From Gammaproteobacteria bacterium (GTDB taxonomy: Bacteria; Pseudomonadota; Gammaproteobacteria; Arenicellales; Arenicellaceae), in the NCBI GenBank assembly GCA_017854775.1, contig JAFMHC010000004.1, forward strand, positions 1 through 50,662: a stretch of 50,662 bases of DNA. Direction: 5' to 3'. The notes under the pieces were generated by a model that saw only the letters and a program-made list of their open reading frames with translations, made no database searches and had not been told where the DNA came from. Numbering within the stretch: the first letter of the stretch is position 1; each line of letters begins with the position of its first letter. Positions 30,631-39,339 of the stretch are shown here, in pieces. Both the position numbers and the translations under genes were made by a program.

Positions 30631-31761
30631 TTAGACGCCCAACGACGGGTTAATTAAAAACTTCTCGCCAGTTTTCTTAGCGTTGTACTTAGCAACGTAG
30701 CTAGGAGTCATGGCCTGCTTAAAGGTAAGCTCTTCGGTGAAGTTGCTGGCAAAAGTTGTGTCAATTTCGTCGGCGACACGTTTGTGCAGTTCAGCAACGC
30801 GTTGAGGGGTTATCTTGCCTAAGAATTGCATTAGTAGAAAACCACCAATACCCCATGACATGCCGTAGGCGCGATTCAGAATCGTTGGTGAGAAGTCTAA
30901 GCCACCGTAAATATAGACCTGTTTGTTCGATGGTGAACCATAAGTGTTGAAGCCAACCGCGTCTTTACTGCCGACCCGTTCCATAGCGGTAAGAATATCG
31001 CTGACTAGTTCGCCGCCGCCAATTGCGTCAAATGCTAAGGTGGCACCTGTTTCGTCAATAGCCTTTAGTAAATCTTTCTTAAAGCTGTCAGATGATGAGT
31101 TGCATATGTATTTGGCACCAATTTCTGTGAGGATATCTACTTGCTCTTGGCTCCGCACTATATTCACCAACGGCACATCTTCTGCGATACAGATTTTGTT
31201 TAGCATTTGGCCTAAGCCAGAAGCGGCTGCGGTGTGTATTAAGGCGGTGTGGCCTTCCATTCTCATGGTGTCTACCATGCCAAGTGCGGTAAGCGGGTTC
31301 ACAAATGATGACGCTGCCTGCTTCGCCGTTGTACCATCATTGTGTGCCATGCAGGCCTGTACCGGTACGCAACAATATTCTGCATAAGTGGCGCCAGATA
31401 GAATCGCAACTGTCTTGCCCATTAGCGCCTGAGCAGCATCACTCTCGCCAGCAGCGATTACCGTGCCAGCACCTTCATTGCCAACCGGTAGAACTTGGTC
31501 AAGGCGTGAGCTAACTCGGGAAGCCATGCCTGGGAAAAGTGGCGCACTCATGATTTTCTTGTCGTCACTGTACTCAAGGGTTGCTGCAGCTAAGTTTGCT
31601 GGGCCAAACATTGGCCACATGTCAGACGGGTTAATCGGCGCAGCTTCAACGCGAACGACAACTTCGTGAGCCTTGGGTGTAGGGACATCTACCTCGCGTA
31701 GAGAGAATTCAAGTTGGCCGTCAGACGAGATGTTGGAAAATAATTGATTATTGCGTTGCAT
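30631..31761 (-). CDS. MDR-family zinc-type alcohol dehydrogenase/quinone reductase-like protein
   Basis: This encodes 376 residues. The GroES-like N-terminal domain carries APINPSDMW and VGNEGAGTVIAAG. The Rossmann part has ALIHTAAASGLGQMLNKIC, where the usual glycine pair is AASGLG, then DAIGGGELVSDIL. The catalytic zinc cysteine and histidine pattern of true alcohol dehydrogenases is not evident, which points to the quinone-reductase or enoyl-reductase branch. NADPH-dependent reduction of an activated double bond or quinone is the likely reaction. The substrate is unknown. Confidence 0.83.
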   Translation of the reverse strand: MQRNNQLFSNISSDGQLEFSLREVDVPTPKAHEVVVRVEAAPINPSDMWPMFGPANLAAATLEYSDDKKIMSAPLFPGMASRVSSRLDQVLPVGNEGAGTVIAAGESDAAQALMGKTVAILSGATYAEYCCVPVQACMAHNDGTTAKQAASSFVNPLTALGMVDTMRMEGHTALIHTAAASGLGQMLNKICIAEDVPLVNIVRSQEQVDILTEIGAKYICNSSSDSFKKDLLKAIDETGATLAFDAIGGGELVSDILTAMERVGSKDAVGFNTYGSPSNKQVYIYGGLDFSPTILNRAYGMSWGIGGFLLMQFLGKITPQRVAELHKRVADEIDTTFASNFTEELTFKQAMTPSYVAKYNAKKTGEKFLINPSLGV

Positions 31762-31939
31762 GAGCGATTTTGCCTAGTTGATTTTTTTTAATTGTAACGT
31801 GTTCTGATATTAACATTCTAGCTGCATAGTAAATGTCACATTGAGGCTTCACGTTAATAATGTGATGTTCAATCACCGAAAACCGCTAGTGTTTGTTTGG
31901 CGGTGCTTTACACTTCACTTCTAGAGGAGGGAGTGACCA

Positions 31940-32836
31940 ATGTCGGTTAAAAATATCATCGAACTTGTTATCTTAGCAGCGCTTTGGGGAGCGTCGTTTT
32001 TATTCATGCGTATTGCCGTGCCAGAGTTTGGCGCGATTGCCTTGATTGAGGCGCGAGTACTCATAGCCGGCCTAGTATTATTACCATTCTGGTGGCTGCG
32101 TGAATCAGCCTTAAGCCGACAAAAAGTGAGGCAGCACTGGCCAAGGATTTTTGTCGTTGGCTTGCTTAATTCAGCTATCCCCTTCGTGCTTTTTGCTTAT
32201 TCGATGCTCTATATTACCGGTGGTATGGCGGCTATTCTAAACGGCACAGCGCCGATATGGGGTGCGGTTGTCGCATGGCTTTGGCTTAACAGCAGAATGC
32301 AATTGAGTGGTGTTGTTGGGCTTGTTGTAGGATTTATCGGCGTGGTAGTGCTTGTTTCTGATGAGTTGGCAGTGCCTGCACAGGGTAAAACGTTAGCGAT
32401 AGTTGCATCTGCATCTGCCCCCTTGTTATATGGCATCGCCGCAAACTACACCTCTGAAAAATTAGCCGATGTATCGGCGTTGAGTATCGCAACTTTTAGT
32501 CAGGTATCGGCAGCGCTATGTTTATTGCCCTTACTTTTTTGGTTTATGCCATCACAAATGCCAAGCTTCAAGGCATGGATGGCATTACTAGCCTTGGCGG
32601 TGTTGTGCACCAGCGTTGCTTACCTAATGTTTTTTCGCCTACTGGCTGAGATTGGTAGTACGAGAGCAATTACGGTTACTTTTTTGATACCGCTTTTCGG
32701 TTCATTATGGGGAGCTTTATTCATCGATGAAGAAATAACAGTGATGATGGTGGTTGGAATGGCAATTGTACTGTTCGGTACTGCGCTGGTTACTGGTGTA
32801 ATCAAAATCGGGCAACTAAGCAAGAAGTCCAGTTAA
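31940..32836 (+). CDS. EamA/DMT family transporter
   Basis: This encodes 298 residues with GAGGAGGGAG before the ATG. Ten hydrophobic segments in two similar halves make it a drug/metabolite transporter (two EamA repeats). Typical features are ALWGASFLFMRIA at the start, AILNGTAPIWGAVVAWLWL at the end of the first half, and FLIPLFGSLWGALFIDEEIT in the second. These inner-membrane carriers usually export amino acids or other small metabolites. The substrate is not readable from sequence. Confidence 0.9.
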   Translation: MSVKNIIELVILAALWGASFLFMRIAVPEFGAIALIEARVLIAGLVLLPFWWLRESALSRQKVRQHWPRIFVVGLLNSAIPFVLFAYSMLYITGGMAAILNGTAPIWGAVVAWLWLNSRMQLSGVVGLVVGFIGVVVLVSDELAVPAQGKTLAIVASASAPLLYGIAANYTSEKLADVSALSIATFSQVSAALCLLPLLFWFMPSQMPSFKAWMALLALAVLCTSVAYLMFFRLLAEIGSTRAITVTFLIPLFGSLWGALFIDEEITVMMVVGMAIVLFGTALVTGVIKIGQLSKKSS

Positions 32837-32953
32837 TGAGTTTCACCTAATTGCAATATTAAATTCACATCAGATTAAGCAATAGTCTGCATAATACGGC
32901 GGTCTCGATAGACAGAGAAAGCTAATTATTTTTGTTCAGCTATGGTGATTTTT

Positions 32954-34021
32954 ATGAGTGCTCCAGTATTAAATCTTGTCTCAAGTCAGATTAATCTTGA
33001 TCAACCAAGACAAAACGAGTTTGGCGAAACACCGCTGGCTTTTTCGCCAACAATTCGTTTGGCTGATGGAGGCGAGGCTGTTCCTCAACAATATTTAGAC
33101 GTTGATCGTAAGCTTGATAATCTATGTAATGTCGTTGCACATATTTCGCTACCTTGCGGCTATCAGCTATTCGCTGGTCAAAATGGCTCCTGCTTATACC
33201 TAGTTGTTGCTGTTATCGGTAAAGAGAATTACCCCACTTCGGCGAAAAGTGCGAGCAAAGACAAAGTAGTCTACAGCCGTCGCTGGTTAATCGAGCCAAC
33301 TACACCGACATCTGAAATTGTGCAAACCGCGTTGTTAGCCATGAAAAAAGCCCGTGAACACGAAGTGCGCGAGTTATTTACTGTGCGAATAGACCAGAGT
33401 TTAGACAAGAGTTTAGACAAGAGTTTAGACAAGAGTTCTCGTGTCGCGACACCGTTTAATTGTCATTTAGATCTGCCTTTAATGGCCGGTGATGGGTCGA
33501 CCTTAGGGAGTGCTTCGCCAGTAGATGTAGATACGCAGCTTAAAGGTTTGAAGTTCGCTGGCTACACCTTCGAGGTCCAGCAAAGAATTGAACTTGGTCA
33601 CAAACGACTGTTTGAATTAAACGTAGTCGGCAAATCCTCACATTTTCTGGAGTTAGCCGGCAGTTCAATTTCAGTCATTTGTCAGCACCAAGATCAACGA
33701 GACTTCGTGCATCAGCTGATTAACGCCCTAATTGCGCGGAGTGATCGCTTCGTTGATGAATTGTTCAGCTTCAAAGGGTTTAGGCGTTTCAGTCATACCT
33801 TGGATCCAATTAAATTGGCCAAATTTTCCTACAAAACGCGCAATATTAAGGTTGAAGACGCTCGCTTTGATAAAAACTTCGAGAACATGAGTTATAAGGT
33901 CGATGCGTCGAAAGCACCATTTTATAATGATGGTGAGCTTGGTCGACAGCAAAGACAATTAATTTCTAGCTTCAGTGACTTAGGTGGCTATTTGCCTCTA
34001 GAGAAGACCGCTAATCGGTGA
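32954..34021 (+). CDS. Hypothetical protein with internal SLDK tandem repeat
   Basis: This encodes 355 residues from the ATG at 32954; a start at 32942 adds four residues. It is cytoplasmic, with no signal or membrane span. Around residues 149-160 the four-residue unit Ser-Leu-Asp-Lys occurs three times in a row, coded by an exact 12-base tandem repeat at 33398-33433. The parts before and after look like two related halves, each with an LDxxL-type start and a GHKRLFELNVVGK or GSCLYLVVAVIGK strand, so an internal duplication is possible. No family is recognised. The next gene on the strand starts 187 bases later. Confidence 0.7.
   Translation: MSAPVLNLVSSQINLDQPRQNEFGETPLAFSPTIRLADGGEAVPQQYLDVDRKLDNLCNVVAHISLPCGYQLFAGQNGSCLYLVVAVIGKENYPTSAKSASKDKVVYSRRWLIEPTTPTSEIVQTALLAMKKAREHEVRELFTVRIDQSLDKSLDKSLDKSSRVATPFNCHLDLPLMAGDGSTLGSASPVDVDTQLKGLKFAGYTFEVQQRIELGHKRLFELNVVGKSSHFLELAGSSISVICQHQDQRDFVHQLINALIARSDRFVDELFSFKGFRRFSHTLDPIKLAKFSYKTRNIKVEDARFDKNFENMSYKVDASKAPFYNDGELGRQQRQLISSFSDLGGYLPLEKTANR
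33398..33433 (+). repeat. Exact 12-base tandem repeat, three copies, in coding sequence
   Basis: AGTTTAGACAAG occurs three times without change. It encodes Ser-Leu-Asp-Lys three times in frame, so changes in copy number would keep the frame. Confidence 0.95.
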
Positions 34022-34070
34022 TATCGCGATCAGTCGAAAGCGCTTAGGTGTTACCAGGGATGTATGCGAG

Positions 34071-34112
34071 GTAAGAGTACCGGCGCAAGAGTGCCGGCGT
34101 AAGAGTGCCGAC
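34071..34112. repeat. 14-base tandem repeat, three copies
   Basis: GTAAGAGTACCGGC, GCAAGAGTGCCGGC and GTAAGAGTGCCGAC are adjacent, upstream of the gamma-glutamyltransferase gene. Confidence 0.85.
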
Positions 34113-34207
34113 AGAATGGTTCCGACCTAAGAGGTTTTGCGATTCATAATAATTAGAGTATGTTATTTGACTAGTTAGCAAACCTTAGTAGAAACAAGAG
34201 TCGAATT

Positions 34208-35902
34208 ATGAGCGCAACAATCAATTTTGGTAAATTTCGGTCAGCGCAAGGCCTCCTTTTAGGTCTGGTCTTTTTACTGCTTGGTGCTTGTGCAACTCAC
34301 CCCAGTCAGCATCGGGAGGCGGCCTATGCGATGCCTGACCAATATGCGGCAAGCGCAGTTGAAGATGTATTGCGCGACGGTGGAAACGCAGTGGATGCGG
34401 CGATAGCGGCTGCATTTGTTTTAGCGGTTACCTTCCCAGAGGCAGGCAATATTGGCGGTGGCGGTTTTATGTTGGCGCATATGAATGGGCAAAATCACTT
34501 CTTAGATTACCGCGAGAAAGCGCCTTTAACGGCTAGCCGAGACATGTACCTTGATGCCAATGGCGACGTGATTGAAAAGTCTAGCCTAGTGGGGATTAGA
34601 TCCGCTGGCGTGCCAGGAACCGTTGCTGGTTTGTGGCAAGCGCATCAAAAATTTGGTTCTAAGCCTTGGAGCAGCCTAATTGCTCCGGCAATCAGCTATG
34701 CTGAATTCGGCTTTCAAGTTCACCCGAAAAAAGCCCAAGGCTTAGCCGAGACGATTGAATGGTTTGACGGTAAAGTCAATTTTGCCGAACACTTTGGTGC
34801 CATGGCTAACGGCGGGATCTTCAAGCAGACTGACCTAGCGGATGTGTTAAGGCGGATTGCTAAGCATGGGCCAGTTGATTTCTATAGCGGTCAAACTGCG
34901 CAGTTGTTAGTTGCTCAATCTAAACGAGACAACGGTTTAATAAGCGCTCAAGATCTTCAGGCCTACGAGGCGGTATGGCGTGTTCCATTGACGGCGAATT
35001 GGCGCGACTATCAAGTGATTACCGCACCGCCACCCAGTTCTGGCGGTTTTGCGGTAATTCAGTTGCTTAAAATGAAGCAGTTACTCGATCATGAGTTTTC
35101 TGGCCTCGAGACAAATTCAGCGCAGTACATTCACTTAATTGCCGAAATGGAGAAGCGTGTATTTGCTGATCGAGCGGAGTATTTTGGCGACCCAGATTTC
35201 TTTGATGTGCCAATAAATGAGTTAATCAGTGATGCCTATATCGAGCGCCGCGCGAAGCAAGTTAAGGTCGACTCGATAAGTACCCTTGAGCACGCAAAAC
35301 CTGGCTTAGACTCGCCGAGTACCACACATTTCTCGATCGTTGATAAGTGGGGCAATGCGGTTTCAAATACCTACACCATAAACTGGAGCTACGGCAGTGG
35401 CGTGGTGGTTGAAGGTGCCGGATTTATTTTGAACAATGAAATGGACGATTTTTCCACCAAGCCGGGTGTGGCTAATGTTTACGGCGTTATCGGTGGCGTA
35501 GCGAATGAAATTCAACCGTCAAAAAGAATGCTTTCATCGATGAGCCCAACTATTATTTTAGAGGGTGATGATGTTCGTATGGTGATCGGCACACCAGGCG
35601 GCTCGACTATATTCACGTCGGTCTTCCAAGGTATTATTAATGTTATCGACAATAATATGAGCGCCACTGAGTCAGTTGCTGCAAGTCGCTTTCATCATCA
35701 ATTGCTGCCACCCGATTTGATTACCACCAGTATAAGCATTCCCTTGGCCGTCGATACTACGCGAGAGCTGCAGAAGAAAGGCTATCGAGTTCAGCCGCAC
35801 GCATGGGAATTTGGCGACTTGCAATTAATTGAAACTATTAATGGCGAAACTCATACAGCCTCAGACCCACGAGGTATCGGGGTCTCGGGTGTGGTAGAGT
35901 AG
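34208..35902 (+). CDS. ggt: Gamma-glutamyltransferase, lipoprotein-type
   Basis: This encodes 564 residues. The leader GLLLGLVFLLLGAC is a lipobox with the cysteine at about residue 29, so the protein is probably membrane-anchored. The family blocks follow: GGNAVDAAIAAAFVLAVTFP, GNIGGGGFMLAH, RSAGVPGTVAGL, and the autoprocessing and catalytic threonine in SPSTTHFSIVD, then NNEMDDFS and MVIGTPGGSTI. The proenzyme is cut before that threonine into two subunits. It removes gamma-glutamyl groups from glutathione and related peptides in the periplasm. The downstream uridine kinase gene starts 30 bases later. Confidence 0.93.
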   Translation: MSATINFGKFRSAQGLLLGLVFLLLGACATHPSQHREAAYAMPDQYAASAVEDVLRDGGNAVDAAIAAAFVLAVTFPEAGNIGGGGFMLAHMNGQNHFLDYREKAPLTASRDMYLDANGDVIEKSSLVGIRSAGVPGTVAGLWQAHQKFGSKPWSSLIAPAISYAEFGFQVHPKKAQGLAETIEWFDGKVNFAEHFGAMANGGIFKQTDLADVLRRIAKHGPVDFYSGQTAQLLVAQSKRDNGLISAQDLQAYEAVWRVPLTANWRDYQVITAPPPSSGGFAVIQLLKMKQLLDHEFSGLETNSAQYIHLIAEMEKRVFADRAEYFGDPDFFDVPINELISDAYIERRAKQVKVDSISTLEHAKPGLDSPSTTHFSIVDKWGNAVSNTYTINWSYGSGVVVEGAGFILNNEMDDFSTKPGVANVYGVIGGVANEIQPSKRMLSSMSPTIILEGDDVRMVIGTPGGSTIFTSVFQGIINVIDNNMSATESVAASRFHHQLLPPDLITTSISIPLAVDTTRELQKKGYRVQPHAWEFGDLQLIETINGETHTASDPRGIGVSGVVE

Positions 35903-35932
35903 CCGCAGTTTAGTCGCTCACTTGGAGAGCAA

Positions 35933-36571
35933 ATGTCAAGATCTATCATTGCCATAGCGGGCGCGTCGGCCTCAGGGAAAACGCTGTTTGCGCAAACGGT
36001 TTATAAAGAGTTGTCTGCCGAATTAGAAGGGCGGCCATTAGCCGTGCTTGAAGAAGATGCTTATTATCGTGACCAAAGTCATTTAGAAATGTCGGTTCGT
36101 GAACAGACCAACTACGATCATCCCAAAGCGTTTGAGCATGAGTTGTTGGTGAAGCACATTTTAGCGCTTAAAAGCGGTAAAGATGTGGATGTGCCGGTTT
36201 ACGATTTTGCTAATCACACACGAGGTAGTGGTATTCGGTATGTGCAAGCGGCTGAATTCATTATCGTTGAAGGCATTTTATTGTTAAGTGACCCAGCTTT
36301 ACGCCAATTATTCGACGTCAGGGTGTTTATTGATACACCGCTTGATATCTGCTTACTGCGGCGTATTGAACGCGACACGCAAGAGCGCGGTCGTAGCTTT
36401 CAATCGGTTGCCGATCAGTACAAAGCAACTGTTAGACCAATGTACTATGAGCACATTGAACCCTCTAAGCAGCATGCACACATCGTTGTTACTGGCGGCG
36501 GCCGTAATCGCGTGGCGATTGACATGGTTAAAGAACACATCAAATCGTCGCTTCGGCAAATTACTATTTAA
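35933..36571 (+). CDS. udk: Uridine/cytidine kinase
   Basis: This encodes 212 residues with GGAGAG before the ATG. The P-loop is GASASGKTLFAQ at residues 10-21. DAYYRDQSHL holds the nucleoside-binding Asp and Tyr, TNYDHPKAFE follows, then PVYDFANHTR and the LLRRIERDTQERGR lid. These mark uridine kinase, which phosphorylates uridine and cytidine to the monophosphates for salvage. It lies between the glutamyltransferase gene and the nucleoside carrier gene; the carrier and kinase make a natural uptake-and-trapping pair. Confidence 0.92.
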   Translation: MSRSIIAIAGASASGKTLFAQTVYKELSAELEGRPLAVLEEDAYYRDQSHLEMSVREQTNYDHPKAFEHELLVKHILALKSGKDVDVPVYDFANHTRGSGIRYVQAAEFIIVEGILLLSDPALRQLFDVRVFIDTPLDICLLRRIERDTQERGRSFQSVADQYKATVRPMYYEHIEPSKQHAHIVVTGGGRNRVAIDMVKEHIKSSLRQITI

Positions 36572-36679
36572 ACCGCTTGCCGTTGCACCACTAACTGCAG
36601 TCGTATAAACAACGACTGCCTGACACACAGAGACCTGAGTTATGCTGAGGCCTCACATAATTATTGTAGAGATATTGCC

Positions 36680-37909
36680 TTGACCACTCTTATTAGCCTT
36701 TTTGGCATGTTCATTCTTCTCAGCATTGGCTTTGTGATTTCTAAGTATCGAAGCGATATAAATTGGCGCACTATCGCGGTGGCATTTTTACTGCAATTTG
36801 CGATTGGCGCATTTGCTCTGTATTTCCCGCTTGGGCGCAGTGTGCTAGAGAGTATTTCAGGCGGCGTGTCAGGCGTGTTGTCATACGCACAAAGTGGCAT
36901 CGACTTTCTGTTCGGCAATCTTGGTCGCGCATCGAGTGATGGCATCGGCTTTGTTTTCGCTTTACAAGTGCTACCGATTATTATTTTCTTCTCAAGCCTG
37001 ATTTCAGTACTCTATTACATCGGCATTATGGGCTGGGTTATTCGCGTTGTTGGTGGTGCCTTACAATGGCTTTTAGGTACCAGTCGTGCAGAGTCTATGT
37101 CGGCCACTGCCAATATTTTTGTCAGTCAAACTGAAGCGCCTATGGTTATTAAACCGTTTGTTGGCAAGATGTCGAATTCAGAATTATTCGCCGTGATGGT
37201 AGGTGGAATGGCAACCGTTGCAGGCTCAGTGTTAGCGGGTTATGTGGCCTTAGGCGTAGAAATGAAATATCTCCTAGCCGCTAGCTTTATGGCCGCTCCG
37301 GGTGGCTTTCTAATGGCCAAACTATTGCTGCCAGAAACGCAAGAAATAGATAATCATGAAGAAGTGGTTGAGCAAGAAACAGAGCAATACGCCAATGTTA
37401 TTGATGCCGCTGCCGGTGGCGCCGCAGCGGGGTTGAGTTTGGCGGTAAACATCGGCGCGATGTTGATCGCGTTTGTAGCGCTAATTGCGATGCTCAATGG
37501 TTTGCTCGGTGGGCTGGGTGGCTACTTTGGTATGCCTGACTTATCGATGCAGGGAATTCTCGGTCAACTGTTTCGCCCGGTGGCATTTATTCTTGGCGTA
37601 CCATGGAGTGAAAGCACCGTTGCCGGCAGCATGATTGGGCAGAAATTGGTATTAAATGAGTTTGTCGCATTTTTAGACTTCTCGGCTCAGAAGGAGTTGA
37701 TGAGTGCGCATACTCAAGCTGTTGTTACCTTTGCTTTGTGTGGCTTTGCCAATTTCTCGTCGATCGCTATTTTATTGGGCGGTTTGGCGACAATTGCACC
37801 GCATCGCCGTTCTGATGTCGCACGCATGGGAATGAGAGCGGTCACCGCCGCATTTATGGCTAACTTGATGAGTGCCGCGATTGCCGGATTCTTCCTATCG
37901 CTGGCTTAA
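36680..37909 (+). CDS. Concentrative nucleoside transporter (NupC family)
   Basis: This encodes 409 residues, starting with TTG at 36680. The CNT family pattern is clear: INWRTIAVAFLLQFAIGAFA, ALQVLPIIIFFSSLISVLYY, ANIFVSQTEAPMVIKPFVG (the nucleoside- and ion-binding region), GSVLAGYVALGV, and LNEFVAFLDF with the second binding motif. About ten membrane segments. It takes up nucleosides with protons or sodium. It follows the uridine kinase gene by about 110 bases on the same strand. Confidence 0.93.
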   Translation: MTTLISLFGMFILLSIGFVISKYRSDINWRTIAVAFLLQFAIGAFALYFPLGRSVLESISGGVSGVLSYAQSGIDFLFGNLGRASSDGIGFVFALQVLPIIIFFSSLISVLYYIGIMGWVIRVVGGALQWLLGTSRAESMSATANIFVSQTEAPMVIKPFVGKMSNSELFAVMVGGMATVAGSVLAGYVALGVEMKYLLAASFMAAPGGFLMAKLLLPETQEIDNHEEVVEQETEQYANVIDAAAGGAAAGLSLAVNIGAMLIAFVALIAMLNGLLGGLGGYFGMPDLSMQGILGQLFRPVAFILGVPWSESTVAGSMIGQKLVLNEFVAFLDFSAQKELMSAHTQAVVTFALCGFANFSSIAILLGGLATIAPHRRSDVARMGMRAVTAAFMANLMSAAIAGFFLSLA

Positions 37910-38061
37910 CCGCGATCGCTTGCGAGCACCGATTGAAACAACGCATTGAATTGACAGCATGACGGCGGTGAAAATACCCAGAGGGTGCTAGAGAATCACT
38001 TTTGAATCGCATGTTTGCGCTACAATAAATTTTTTTTAGACAACCAACAATAGGTCCGTGA

Positions 38062-39339
38062 ATGCGAGTTAAGTTTTTTCTAGCCTTAGTTTTTCTACTT
38101 TTATCAAGCAGCACGTTAGCCTCGACGGTGATTATTGCCGATGCGATGGTCGATGTGAATACCGGTAAACTGGTAGAAAATCCATTGATCACCATTGATG
38201 AGGGCCGTATCACCTCTATTCGATCTGCAACCGCAAACCAATTTACTGGTGATGTCATCGACCTTCGTGGCATGACAATATTGCCGGGCATGATCGATAT
38301 GCATGCGCACCTGACCTCAAGCTCGCAAGAACATGGTTATAAGCGTTTGGCTAGCTCGCAAGCTCGTGCAGCCTTACGCGGCGTTAAGCACGCAAAAGCA
38401 ACCTTGATGGCCGGCGTCACTACAGTGCGTAATTTAGGTGCTGGAGGCTTCATTGATGTTGCCTTGCGCGACAGCATTAACGCTGGCGATATCGTTGGTC
38501 CGCGCCTGTTTGTTTCTGGGCCCTCTCTAGGAATCACCGGCGGGCATTGTGATAATAATTTGTTGCCGGTCGATTACCAAGTGAGTAGTGATGGCGTGGC
38601 TGATGGGCCGTGGGAAGTGGCTAAGAAAGTGCGCCGCAATATTAAATACGGTGCTGACCTAATTAAGATTTGCGCCACCGGTGGTGTGCTGTCGAAAGGA
38701 ACTAAGGTTGGCGTGCAACAATACTCACTTGAAGAAATGCAAATGGTGGTCACTGAAGCGCATCGCCGAGGTATTACCGTTGCTGCGCATGCGCATGGCA
38801 CCGACGGCATTTATGCGGCAATAGAGGCCGGTGTAGATTCGGTTGAGCATGCCAGCTTTATTGATGACGCTGGTATAAAGCTGGCGAAGAAAAACGGTAC
38901 TTATTTGTCTATGGACATCTATGTGACCGAATACATTTTAGGTGAGGGCGCGGCGGCGGGTATTTTAGAAGAGAGCCTAGCGAAGGAACGAAAGACTGGG
39001 TCATTGCAACGAGAAAATTTTACTAAGGCGGTTAAAGCTGGCGTGAAGATGGTGATGGGAACCGATGCCGGGGTTTATCCTCACGGCGACAATCTAAAGC
39101 AATTGTCTCGTATGGTGCAGTTTGGCATGACACCTATGCAAGCGTTGCAGGCGGCATCAGTTAATGCGGCAACCCTATTGAACAAAGAAAATGATATTGG
39201 CTCGATCAAGGTAGGTGCTTACGCTGATATTGTCGCAGTTAAAGGCAAGCCTTTGGAGGACATCAGTGTAATGGAAGATGTCGTTTTTGTGATGCAAGGT
39301 GGCATCGTTGTAAAACCATATTCTAAGGTGAAGCAATGA
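38062..39339 (+). CDS. Exported amidohydrolase (Xaa-Pro dipeptidase-like)
   Basis: This encodes 425 residues. A signal peptide (RVKFFLALVFLLLSSSTLA) is followed by an amidohydrolase-superfamily barrel: MIDMHAHL (first metal ligands), DLIKICATGG with the lysine that is carboxylated, AAHAHG and VEHASFI (histidine ligands), and VMGTDAG with the catalytic aspartate. The GGVLSKGTKVGVQQYS block is common in the subgroup annotated as Xaa-Pro or imidazolonepropionase-related peptidases. It probably hydrolyses small peptides in the periplasm. Its stop codon overlaps the start of the amidase gene (ATGA), so the two are coupled. Confidence 0.9.
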   Translation: MRVKFFLALVFLLLSSSTLASTVIIADAMVDVNTGKLVENPLITIDEGRITSIRSATANQFTGDVIDLRGMTILPGMIDMHAHLTSSSQEHGYKRLASSQARAALRGVKHAKATLMAGVTTVRNLGAGGFIDVALRDSINAGDIVGPRLFVSGPSLGITGGHCDNNLLPVDYQVSSDGVADGPWEVAKKVRRNIKYGADLIKICATGGVLSKGTKVGVQQYSLEEMQMVVTEAHRRGITVAAHAHGTDGIYAAIEAGVDSVEHASFIDDAGIKLAKKNGTYLSMDIYVTEYILGEGAAAGILEESLAKERKTGSLQRENFTKAVKAGVKMVMGTDAGVYPHGDNLKQLSRMVQFGMTPMQALQAASVNAATLLNKENDIGSIKVGAYADIVAVKGKPLEDISVMEDVVFVMQGGIVVKPYSKVKQ

